Source: Vibrio qingdaonensis (GTDB lineage Bacteria > Pseudomonadota > Gammaproteobacteria > Enterobacterales > Vibrionaceae). From it: a DNA stretch of 49,999 bases. The translations under genes and the position numbers were made by a program. Shown in pieces: positions 40,208 through 48,128 of this stretch; within the stretch, counting starts at the first letter, position 1; each line of letters opens with the position of its first letter. The stretch is from NCBI RefSeq assembly GCF_026191675.1, contig NZ_JAKRRY010000038.1:1-49999 (forward strand), read 5' to 3'. Under the pieces are notes generated by a model that was given only the letters and a program-made list of their open reading frames with translations, was not told the DNA's origin and searched no databases.

Positions 40208-42742
40208 CTATGCGCTGGCTTTTAATTGCGGCCACTCTTCAAGTGGTTTCGGGGTACTAAATAGATAACCTTGCGCATAGTGACAACCCAATCGCTTGGC
40301 CAAGTCGGCTTGGAGCGGAGTTTCTACCCCTTCTGCAACAATACTGAATCCAAAACTCCTCGATAGCTTAGTGATGGCGGAAACCACGCTCTCATGCGCA
40401 TTTTCTTTAGTTAGTTGGTCGATAAAGGCTTTGTCAATCTTAAGGCTATCAAAGGGTAGCTTATGCAAGTAGGCAAGAGATGAGTAGCCGGTACCAAAGT
40501 CATCGATTGCAATGCGAATACCCAGGAATTTTAAACGCGTCATGTTCTCGATGATAATCGGGTCGTTGTCGGCAATTCTCGATTCAGTTAATTCCACAAC
40601 GATTTGACTTGCCGGAAGTGCGGTTTCTATGAGTGCCGCTTGGAGAAAATCCACATAGTGGCCTGAGCGTAGTTCGCAAACAGAAACATTCAGGTGCAGT
40701 TGAAAGTCGGCGGCGAGTTGCTGAGCCTTTATCGCCTGTGAGACCGCTTGTATGCTTTGGGTCATCATCTGCTGACCAATGGCTTCAATAAGCCCGGAAG
40801 ATTCCGCGAGTGGAATGAAGTCTAGCGGTGAAATAGGTTCGCCGTGCTCATCTTTAAGCCTTAACAATGCTTCCGCACCGATGGTTTTTCCGGTTTTTAA
40901 GTCGATAATCGGTTGAAAGTAGACGCGAAAAGTTTGGTTTTCAACCGCGTAGTACAGAGCCGCTAATAGGCGAGTTTTCTTTTTAGAGCTTTCGGCCATA
41001 TCCGGGGTATAGACACAGGTTCGGTTGTTTTCTTCTTTTGCTTGGCTCAAAGCAATACTTGCATTTCGTAAGTTTAAATCGGCATCACGATTGTGGTCCG
41101 TGAGCGTAGCACCTACCGATATATGCAGTGATAACGATTCACCGGAGATAATAAACGGCGCAGTAAAGATCTGTCTGATTCTGTACAGGTAATCGAGCAG
41201 CTCGCGTTCATTGAGGTAGGGGAGATAAATGGCGAATTCATTCCCAACCGTGCGAGCCAGTACCCCACTTTCCACCACAACCCATGCTCTTAATCTTTCA
41301 GCAACGATGGTGAGTAAAATGTCGGCCTCTTGGTGTCCTAAGCAGTCATTGATGTCTCTAAACTGGTTAATATTGATGAGCAGCATCGCGCCTGAGCGTT
41401 CATTCAGTTGCTTGTCACACACTTCGATAAACCCAGAACGGCTATACAGCTTCGTTAATGGATCTCGGGTAAGTTGCTCACGCAATGCTCGAAATGAGGA
41501 CTCCAAATGCGTTCGCATTGAGGAGAAGTTCTTGATGAGTTGGTCCACCTCTCTGATTCGCGTAGAGTTTGGGAGTGGGTAGTCCCAGCGGCCATTTGCA
41601 ATCTGTTGAGAAGCTCGTGCGGTTTCGGTAATCGGTATTGTGAGCTGGTTTAGGGTAAAGACACCAATGACGAGACCCAAAGCGCCCAGCAGAAGGCCAA
41701 CGGCTAAGGTTTTCTGGCTCAGGAGGGGAATATCACCCATTAGATCGGATGCTGAGATTGTCACTACGACATACCAACTTAGGTTGGTCTCGGTTTGATA
41801 GTGGCTGACCATGACAAATTGAGTGCTGTTATTATGCTCAAAAGACAGCAGCGTCGGCGTGGCAAGGTCAGTATTAAGTGTGGTACTACTCAGGAATTGT
41901 AAAGTAGGATGAAGGCTGTTGTCTGCGGAAACTCGATGGCCTTGACTGTTTAAAATGGTTTGATCGATAGAGTGGGCAATGAGATCTCGGCTGGCATCGA
42001 TGACAAAGACGTGTGCTTTATGGGTGCGTGTAATGCCTTCTAAAAAGTGATTAAAAGTGTTGATTTGGATATCAACCGCGGCAACGCCGACAAACTCGCG
42101 CTGGTTTTCATGGGCGTAGTAGACGGGAGATAAGGCGGAGATGGTAATGTCCTTTTGCTCATCAGCATTGGTATAAACTTGTGACCATTGTGGAGCGCGA
42201 CTGTTTTTCATTGGCGTGTACCAAGGACGCGTTCTGGGGTCATAAGGACTGATGCTGTCTTCGATGGCATGCTGGCGCGAAGAGCCTGAGTAGACATTCA
42301 GCCTGTTTTCCGTAACGGCATCCTTTGCCATGAGGGTAAAGTGCTCACCTTCATGGTGTTGTTTAGAGGCTCTAACGCCAACAAACTCACCTTGTTCACC
42401 TCCAAAGCCGATTAGGTCAACCTGAGGGACATCTTGATATAATAATTGGAAGGTTGATAATAGATAGTTTTCAATGGCCGCTGTATCGTTAGGGTTATAT
42501 AAATCATGATACTCAATGGCGTGAGCGATAGCGCTAACCGCATCCATTGGGCGGTCTAAATAGATATCTAAACGGCTGACGACATTATTGGTTAAACTAG
42601 ACAGTTGTTTACGGCTGACTTCATTCGCAATATCCTCATAGCGCCCACTCTGCAACCACAGTATTGCACTAATTGACCCTATAAAAACCACAATAAAGGG
42701 CAAAATTAAGGCTTGTTTTAGAGACAGGTTAGCAAAAATCAT
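40208..42742 (-). CDS. Cache-GGDEF-EAL membrane protein, probable c-di-GMP phosphodiesterase
   Basis: 844 residues. A transmembrane segment at about 8-28 and another near 340-365 enclose a large periplasmic Cache sensor (containing PYDPRTRPWYTPMK and FVGVAAVDIQINTF). A HAMP-like part, a GGDEF domain (about 420-575) and an EAL domain (about 590-835) follow. The GGDEF signature has become VGNEF, so cyclase activity is unlikely; the EAL motif is intact (GAEALLRL), with ELTESRI, DDFGTGYSSLAYL and AEGVET. I therefore infer a sensor-controlled phosphodiesterase. ATG 42742 is chosen over TTG 42748. The ligand is unknown. Confidence 0.88.
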   Translation of the reverse strand: MIFANLSLKQALILPFIVVFIGSISAILWLQSGRYEDIANEVSRKQLSSLTNNVVSRLDIYLDRPMDAVSAIAHAIEYHDLYNPNDTAAIENYLLSTFQLLYQDVPQVDLIGFGGEQGEFVGVRASKQHHEGEHFTLMAKDAVTENRLNVYSGSSRQHAIEDSISPYDPRTRPWYTPMKNSRAPQWSQVYTNADEQKDITISALSPVYYAHENQREFVGVAAVDIQINTFNHFLEGITRTHKAHVFVIDASRDLIAHSIDQTILNSQGHRVSADNSLHPTLQFLSSTTLNTDLATPTLLSFEHNNSTQFVMVSHYQTETNLSWYVVVTISASDLMGDIPLLSQKTLAVGLLLGALGLVIGVFTLNQLTIPITETARASQQIANGRWDYPLPNSTRIREVDQLIKNFSSMRTHLESSFRALREQLTRDPLTKLYSRSGFIEVCDKQLNERSGAMLLININQFRDINDCLGHQEADILLTIVAERLRAWVVVESGVLARTVGNEFAIYLPYLNERELLDYLYRIRQIFTAPFIISGESLSLHISVGATLTDHNRDADLNLRNASIALSQAKEENNRTCVYTPDMAESSKKKTRLLAALYYAVENQTFRVYFQPIIDLKTGKTIGAEALLRLKDEHGEPISPLDFIPLAESSGLIEAIGQQMMTQSIQAVSQAIKAQQLAADFQLHLNVSVCELRSGHYVDFLQAALIETALPASQIVVELTESRIADNDPIIIENMTRLKFLGIRIAIDDFGTGYSSLAYLHKLPFDSLKIDKAFIDQLTKENAHESVVSAITKLSRSFGFSIVAEGVETPLQADLAKRLGCHYAQGYLFSTPKPLEEWPQLKASA

Positions 42743-42835
42743 AAACAATACATCATTCTATATAATGGTGAGGTTACCTATCGCAACGTGGTAATAGGGT
42801 GTCTTTTACTGAGAAAGTGATACTTGATATATCGG

Positions 42836-42895
42836 CACCTCGTTGCGGATATTTAGGCGATTTTCTTACAAATTACCTAAATATCGTACGAGGTG
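42836..42895. repeat. Long inverted repeat upstream of the Cache-GGDEF-EAL gene
   Basis: CACCTCGT (42836-42843) pairs with ACGAGGTG (42888-42895), and GATATTTAGG (42848-42857) pairs with CCTAAATATC (42876-42885), separated by a small asymmetric bulge (TGCG against GT). The loop has 18 bases. CGTTGCG (42841-42847) can alternatively pair with CGCAACG at 42782-42788. The element lies between the end of ntrC (42916) and the EAL gene start. The U run expected of a terminator is missing. Confidence 0.6.
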
Positions 42896-42915
42896 TATTT
42901 TATGCAGGGAAGGGA

Positions 42916-44319
42916 CTAATAGAGCTCTTTTAGTTTTCGGGTGAGTGTATTCCTACCCCAACCTAATACCTTAGCCGCATCTTGTTTATGACCGTTTGTA
43001 TGGTTAAGCGCGGCTTCCAGTAGAATTCGTTCAAACTGTGGCAGTGATTTATTGAGAATTTCAGACTCGCCGGATTCTAACGCCCCTTTTGCCCAATTTG
43101 ACAGCAGGTGTTGCCAGTCACCGTGTTCTGTCTCGGCGAATTTTTTTGGTTCATCAAGCAGCTCCGGGGGCAGATCGCTTGGCAGAATTTCACTGCCACT
43201 CGCCATTACCGTCAGCCAACGGCAGGTGTTCTCAAGCTGCCTGACATTCCCCGGCCATTCGAGCTTGTTGAGAATATCGACCGTGTCTGAGCTTAATGAC
43301 TTACATTCGACAGCCAGTTCTTCAGCGGCGAGTGACAAAAAGTGGTAGGTGAGTTTTTCTATGTCTTGTTTACGCTCACGCAATGCGGGTATGTGTATTC
43401 GTATGACGTTAAGACGGTGATATAAGTCTTCACGAAATTCACCGTTAGTCACAAGCTTTTCAAGATGCTGATGGGTGGCGGCGACAATACGAACATCTAC
43501 TTTTACCGCCGAGTGACCGCCTACTCGATAAAATTGCCCATCGGCGAGCACACGAAGTAAACGAGTTTGAATATCAAGCGGCATATCGCCAATTTCATCT
43601 AAAAATAGGGTGCCACCATTCGCTTGTTCAAAGCGCCCTTGGCGTACGCTATTTGCCCCAGTAAACGCGCCTTTCTCATGGCCAAATAATTCGGACTCAA
43701 TGAGGTCTTTGGGTATCGCCGCCATGTTGAGAGCAATGAAAGGTTTGCTCGCGCGTGGACTGTGACGGTGTAGGGCGTGAGCAACCAGTTCTTTACCCGT
43801 GCCCGATTCACCATTAATCAGTACAGAGATGGAGGAGCGCGATAGTCGACCAATAGCACGAAATACTTCTTGCATTGCCGGCGCTTCACCGATGATCTCA
43901 GGCGCTTCAGTCGCAATGACTTCATCAGCCGTTAACGAACTTTTCTGTTCTTGACTATGCGCAATCGCTCGCTCGACGAGAGTCAGTGTTTCATCAATAT
44001 CAAATGGTTTTGGTAAATACTCGAATGCGCCTTTTTGGTAGGCATTGACCGCGGCGTCTAAGTCTGAGTGCGCGGTCATGATAATGACGGGAAGATCAGG
44101 CGCTCTTTTTTGGACTTGATTTAACAGTTCGATGCCATCCATCCCCGGCATGCGAATGTCTGACACTAAAACATCAGGTACTTCTCTTTCGAGCGCCATT
44201 AACACACTTTCTGCGTCTGCGAAGGTTTCGCATTTTATATTTGCTGACGATAGGGTTTTGTCGATCACCCATCGTATTGAGCTGTCGTCATCGACGACCC
44301 ATACATATCCTTTACTCAT
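42916..44319 (-). CDS. ntrC: Nitrogen regulator NtrC (NR(I))
   Basis: 467 residues with three domains. The receiver opens VWVVDDDSSIRWV and has phospho-acceptor Asp54 (VSDIRMPGMDG). The AAA+ domain has Walker A GESGTGKE and the sigma-54 contact loop GAFTGA. The C-terminal Fis-type helix-turn-helix is HKQDAAKVLGWGRNTLTRKL. NtrC activates sigma-54 promoters such as glnA. ATG 44319 is preferred over TTG 44325 because the E. coli protein starts equivalently. It follows ntrB by 35 bases. Confidence 0.97.
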   Translation of the reverse strand: MSKGYVWVVDDDSSIRWVIDKTLSSANIKCETFADAESVLMALEREVPDVLVSDIRMPGMDGIELLNQVQKRAPDLPVIIMTAHSDLDAAVNAYQKGAFEYLPKPFDIDETLTLVERAIAHSQEQKSSLTADEVIATEAPEIIGEAPAMQEVFRAIGRLSRSSISVLINGESGTGKELVAHALHRHSPRASKPFIALNMAAIPKDLIESELFGHEKGAFTGANSVRQGRFEQANGGTLFLDEIGDMPLDIQTRLLRVLADGQFYRVGGHSAVKVDVRIVAATHQHLEKLVTNGEFREDLYHRLNVIRIHIPALRERKQDIEKLTYHFLSLAAEELAVECKSLSSDTVDILNKLEWPGNVRQLENTCRWLTVMASGSEILPSDLPPELLDEPKKFAETEHGDWQHLLSNWAKGALESGESEILNKSLPQFERILLEAALNHTNGHKQDAAKVLGWGRNTLTRKLKELY

Positions 44320-44354
44320 AGCCAAACGTCCTTACAGCAAGCCTAATCATCACG

Positions 44355-45404
44355 CTAGATAGGCAAATAAATAGTAAAAATGGTACGACCGGGCCAACTT
44401 TCTACGTCTATTTTTCCATTGTGTTGGTCGATCAAGTTTTGTGAAATTGAGAGCCCGAGCCCGGTGCCACCTTCGCGTCCGCTGACCATGGGATAAAATA
44501 AGGTATCTTGTAAATCGGCAGGAATACCGGGGCCGTTATCGATGATTTCAATACGAGCCGCCAGCTTGTGCCTTTGACCATGGATATTGGCCTGATGAAC
44601 CGTGCGGGTGCGCAATGTGATTTTTGCATTATCTTGTTGCGCGAGGATCTGCGCGGCATTACTGGTAATGTTTAATAGCGCCTGTTCAATTTGGTCAGTA
44701 TCCATGAGGATCGGTGGCAGGCTTGGATCATAGTCACGCTCAATACAGAGTTGAGTGCCTGCTTCTAATTCGACCAGTTGGCGCACCTTCTCTAAAATCA
44801 GGTGTAAGTTTTCTTCTTTTTTTGTTCCTGGCTTTTGTGGACCTAGTAGGCGATCCACTAAAGCTCTGAGTCTATCGGCTTGCTCAATAATAATGCTGGT
44901 GTATTCATTGAGGTTCGGGTCGGGCAACATTTTAGATAAGAGTTGTGCGGCTCCGCGTAACCCGCCAAGAGGGTTCTTTATTTCGTGTGCCAAACCTCGC
45001 ACTAATAGTTTGGCAGCTTGTTGCTGAGCATGCTGATTCAGTTCCTGAGTGAGACGTTTTTGTTGACCAATCTTGCGCATTTCAATCAACAGCATTAGTT
45101 CTTTATTCCAAGACATCGGACTCACGGTCACCTCTAGAAGCAAGGGTTTGCCATCAACAACAAAGGTGACATCACTGTCGGTAATACTTTGTCCACTTTG
45201 CAGCGGTTGAGTGAGAAGGGCTAAATCTAAAGATGCGTGTTGTATAAATTGAGAAAGGTGCGAATCCACCAAGCGTTTAGAGCTTTGAGCAAAAAGTTGC
45301 TCCGCTGCGGGATTAGCGTAGCGAACCGTTAGAGACTCATCCAACATGAGTGTTGCTGTCACGACATTATTTAATATGGCGTTAGTCAGTTCGTTATTTG
45401 GCAC
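44355..45404 (-). CDS. ntrB: Nitrogen sensor kinase NtrB (NR(II))
   Basis: 349 residues, soluble. The PAS domain spans about 5-110; the H-box is GLAHEIKNPLGGLRGAAQLL with His140 as phosphorylation site; the ATPase domain has DNGPGIP and GGTGLGLSISQNLI. It phosphorylates NtrC when nitrogen is scarce and dephosphorylates it when GlnB/PII is bound. The start is GTG with GGGAAGC at suitable distance. An NtrC-like site lies about 60 bases upstream of the start codon (45460-45476), as in E. coli, where NtrC represses this promoter. Confidence 0.97.
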   Translation of the reverse strand: MPNNELTNAILNNVVTATLMLDESLTVRYANPAAEQLFAQSSKRLVDSHLSQFIQHASLDLALLTQPLQSGQSITDSDVTFVVDGKPLLLEVTVSPMSWNKELMLLIEMRKIGQQKRLTQELNQHAQQQAAKLLVRGLAHEIKNPLGGLRGAAQLLSKMLPDPNLNEYTSIIIEQADRLRALVDRLLGPQKPGTKKEENLHLILEKVRQLVELEAGTQLCIERDYDPSLPPILMDTDQIEQALLNITSNAAQILAQQDNAKITLRTRTVHQANIHGQRHKLAARIEIIDNGPGIPADLQDTLFYPMVSGREGGTGLGLSISQNLIDQHNGKIDVESWPGRTIFTIYLPI

Positions 45405-45459
45405 TCGCTTCCCTTACTCTGCTCGTTATTGGTGCACTGCACATGTTTGAATGTTACCA

Positions 45460-45476
45460 AGCACCAAAATGGTGCA
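45460..45476 (-). promoter_or_regulatory. NtrC-like site upstream of ntrB
   Basis: AGCAC-CAAAATG-GTGCA matches 9 of the 10 half-site bases of the NtrC consensus TGCAC-N7-GTGCA. It is 56-72 bases upstream of the ntrB start. Overlapping half-sites (GTGCA at 45432, TGCAC at 45438) lie closer to ntrB. Expected role: autoregulation of ntrBC. Confidence 0.75.
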
Positions 45477-45538
45477 ACTGGTCATTCAAGTATGGCGCAA
45501 TTTGTCAGCGAGTAAAAGCGAGAACGCCGTCGGTATTG

Positions 45539-46075
45539 CTATTGCACCGTCGTACGATGTAAATGCACAGTGATAGTATCGGATGATGCAATAACCTTGC
45601 CGTTTTTTTGAACTTGAATCATTAGCGTATGTGTACCACGGTCGACATACTTTAATGACCAGTAAGGGTTGGTCTTTGGCGCGCCGTAAGGCTTGCCGTC
45701 GAGTAATAATTGCAGTTTGTCGTCGATCGCCAGTGGACGGCTAATATCACCCGTGACTTCAATAAACCCTGGATTACTGCGAACGGTTGAGTCATGTGCA
45801 GGAGAAGTGATGCGGATGCTGAGAGCTTGAGGTTTAGCCTTTTGATGGTTGTCTCCAGCAAAAGGGAGATATTCACGGTCTTTAGTGCCTTCGACGTGAG
45901 TGATCTCAGGAGACGGTGGCGTCATATTGGGCATGTTGACTCGTTGGGCATTGGGGTGATCGGGTGTATCGCTAAAGTGCAGGACGCCTTGTTTATCGGT
46001 CCAGACAAACACATCAATACTGCTGCTGGCGTGTGAGAAAAGACTGAACAGTAATACTAACCAAAGGCCCTTCAT
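45539..46075 (-). CDS. DUF4124-domain exported protein
   Basis: 178 residues from ATG 46075. A signal peptide (WLVLLFSLFSHASSS) is followed by a DUF4124 domain, DVFVWTDKQGVLHFSDTP (about 20-37), the usual WTD..G..HFSD pattern; a C-terminal Ig-like beta domain (about 90-170) has ITSPAHDSTVRSNPGFIEVTG. Role in the periplasm unknown. ATG 46075 has GGAG about eight bases upstream and a proper signal peptide, unlike the longer frame. The gene lies between glnA and ntrB, a common position in Vibrio. Confidence 0.85.
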   Translation of the reverse strand: MKGLWLVLLFSLFSHASSSIDVFVWTDKQGVLHFSDTPDHPNAQRVNMPNMTPPSPEITHVEGTKDREYLPFAGDNHQKAKPQALSIRITSPAHDSTVRSNPGFIEVTGDISRPLAIDDKLQLLLDGKPYGAPKTNPYWSLKYVDRGTHTLMIQVQKNGKVIASSDTITVHLHRTTVQ

Positions 46076-46150
46076 ATGATGATCTCCTACATGGTTTATG
46101 GGGATAGCGGAATTCATTCATAGGGTAGCGTGACTGGGTCTTTGACTGGA

Positions 46151-46183
46151 TAAAAAAAAGCTCGCCTGCGAGGCGAGCTTTAT
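46151..46183 (-). terminator. glnA terminator (minus strand)
   Basis: On the minus strand AAGCTCGCCT-CGC-AGGCGAGCTT (10-bp stem, 3-base loop) is followed by eight T. It lies about 40 bases past the glnA stop codon and separates glnA from the downstream DUF4124-ntrB-ntrC genes. Confidence 0.93.
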
Positions 46184-46222
46184 TAATGATTGCAAGACTG
46201 CAACTTACAGCCTGAATTCGAA

Positions 46223-47632
46223 TTATACAGAGTAGTAAAGTTCGAACTCTAGTGGGTGCGTTGTCATGTTGATCAGTTCAACATCTTTTGATTTCAGGTC
46301 GATGTAAGAATCGATGAAGTCATCAGAGAATACGCCGCCAGCTGTTAAGAACTCACGGTCTGCATCTAGAGCTTTAAGCGCCACTTCTAGAGATTCAGCA
46401 ACGGTTGGGATTTCTGCTGCTTCTTCTGCTGGAAGGTCGTAAAGATCTTTATCCATTGCTTCGCCTGGGTGAATCTTGTTCTTGATTCCGTCAAGGCCAG
46501 CCATCAGCATTGCTGAGTAGCATAGGTACGGGTTCGCTGCTGGGTCACCAAAACGTAGCTCAATACGACGTGCTTTAGGGCTTGGTACCACAGGGATACG
46601 GATAGAAGCAGAACGGTTACGTGCAGAGTATGCAAGCATTACTGGAGCTTCGAATCCAGGTACAAGACGCTTGTACGAGTTTGTTGATGGGTTAGCAAAC
46701 GCGTTGATTGCACGAGCGTGTTTGATGATACCGCCAATGTAGTAGATAGCCATCTCAGATAGGCCGCCGTACTTGTCACCAGCAAATAAGTTAACACCGT
46801 CTTTAGCAAGAGATTGGTGAACGTGCATACCAGAGCCGTTATCGCCAACCAGTGGTTTCGGCATGAAGGTTGCTGTTTTACCAAATGCATGAGCAACGTT
46901 ATGAACCACGTACTTATAGATTTGAGTTTCATCCGCTTTCGCTGTTAGCGTGTTGAAGCGAGTTGCGATTTCGTTTTGACCCGCTGTTGCTACTTCATGG
47001 TGGTGAGCTTCAACAACAAGCCCCATCTCTTCCATGACTAGACACATTGCTGAACGGATATCTTGAGACGAATCAACAGGAGCAACTGGGAAGTAACCAC
47101 CTTTAACGCCTGGACGGTGACCTTTGTTACCACCTTCGAAATCAGAACCTGTGTTCCAAGCTGCTTCGATGTCATCAATCTTGAAGAAAGAACCTGACAT
47201 GTCAGTATTGAATTTCACGTCATCGAAAAGGAAGAATTCTGGCTCAGGACCAACAAGAACAGTATCTGCAATACCCGTTGCGCGTAGGTATTCTTCAGAA
47301 CGTTTTGCGATAGAGCGTGGATCACGATCGTAGCCTTGCATTGTTGCAGGCTCAAGGATGTCACAACGGATGTTCAACGTTGAATCTTCTGTGAATGGGT
47401 CAAGAACTGCGCTTGCTGCGTCAGGCATCATGACCATGTCTGATTCGTTGATACCCTTCCAACCAGCAACAGATGAACCATCGAACATTTTACCTTCTTC
47501 AAAGAAGTCAGCGTCGATTTGGTGTGCAGGAATAGAGATGTGTTGCTCTTTACCTTTAGTATCAGTAAAGCGTAGGTCAACGAATTTCACTTCGTTTTCT
47601 TGGATCAGCGATAGAACATTTTCTACGGACAT
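46223..47632 (-). CDS. glnA: Type I glutamine synthetase
   Basis: 469 residues, the enterobacterial length. Residues include the metal/substrate motifs MFDGSSVAGWKGI, GSGMHVHQSL and PGFEAPVMLAYSARNRSASIRIP, and the adenylylation site Tyr (about 398) in KDLYDLPAEE. The enzyme forms a dodecamer and makes glutamine from glutamate, ammonia and ATP; GlnE-type adenylylation controls it. GGAGG precedes ATG 47632. Transcription is inferred to be driven by a sigma-54 promoter and NtrC sites upstream. Confidence 0.98.
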   Translation of the reverse strand: MSVENVLSLIQENEVKFVDLRFTDTKGKEQHISIPAHQIDADFFEEGKMFDGSSVAGWKGINESDMVMMPDAASAVLDPFTEDSTLNIRCDILEPATMQGYDRDPRSIAKRSEEYLRATGIADTVLVGPEPEFFLFDDVKFNTDMSGSFFKIDDIEAAWNTGSDFEGGNKGHRPGVKGGYFPVAPVDSSQDIRSAMCLVMEEMGLVVEAHHHEVATAGQNEIATRFNTLTAKADETQIYKYVVHNVAHAFGKTATFMPKPLVGDNGSGMHVHQSLAKDGVNLFAGDKYGGLSEMAIYYIGGIIKHARAINAFANPSTNSYKRLVPGFEAPVMLAYSARNRSASIRIPVVPSPKARRIELRFGDPAANPYLCYSAMLMAGLDGIKNKIHPGEAMDKDLYDLPAEEAAEIPTVAESLEVALKALDADREFLTAGGVFSDDFIDSYIDLKSKDVELINMTTHPLEFELYYSV

Positions 47633-47742
47633 CTTGGATAACCTCCAGTGTTATTAATACGGTTTAATAGCTTCGATTTGAGTAATCGGCATTGATTAAC
47701 GTCTGCTTAATGAAGTGCGTTAATCGATGCTGATTTCTATAA

Positions 47743-47758
47743 AGCTAAAACCGTGCCA
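47743..47758 (-). promoter_or_regulatory. Sigma-54 promoter of glnA
   Basis: On the minus strand TGGCACGGTTTTAGCT has GG and GC 10 bases apart, the -24/-12 pattern of sigma-54 promoters (TGGCAC-N5-TTGCW). It lies 110 bases upstream of the glnA ATG; transcription should start near 47732. Confidence 0.75.
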
Positions 47759-47798
47759 AAAAATAAATCCTTTATTTTTCATTGGCTTGATTCTTTTG

Positions 47799-47887
47799 TG
47801 AACCAAATTGGTCCTTTCTGTGCACCAAAATGATCATTGTAAGCACTATTTTGGTGCAAAATTATTTTTTTGCACCAAGTTGAATCA
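47799..47887 (-). promoter_or_regulatory. NtrC enhancer array upstream of glnA
   Basis: Four TGCAC-N7-GTGCA-like elements occur. The best is AGCAC-TATTTTG-GTGCA (47842-47858). Weaker ones are at 47799-47815 (TGAAC...GTCCT), 47821-47837 (TGCAC half-site) and 47871-47887 (TGCAC half-site). Centres are about 22, 21 and 29 bases apart, at about -75, -97, -118 and -147 from the predicted start, resembling the strong and weak site series of E. coli glnA. The rest of the 496-base glnA-typA gap carries typA signals such as TATATT near 48054. Confidence 0.65.
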
Positions 47888-48128
47888 AGCGCCCCTACAT
47901 TCAGCATGGCTTTTGAATTGATGTCAACCTTAATCAAACGCTTAGCGCTGACAATACGAAGGAAGAGGGGCACAATTTTGCCAAGAAAAATGCTGAATTA
48001 GAAAAATTTCAACGAAGTTGATCACATATTTTTTGGGTCTAGCCTATTATCTGGTATATTATTGAGCGTTTTTGAAATCCAGCTAGCAGCAATCAAGCGG
48101 CAGCCTCTAATGAGTGAAAGAAAAACCC

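Noticed and set aside
42836..42895. Integron attC (VCR) site
   Set aside because: The arms do not contain the R/L core sequences GTTRRRY/RYYYAAC and no cassette or integrase is near.
48114..48128. GTG start for typA
   Set aside because: ATG 48129 yields the conserved N-terminus; the five added residues are not family-like.
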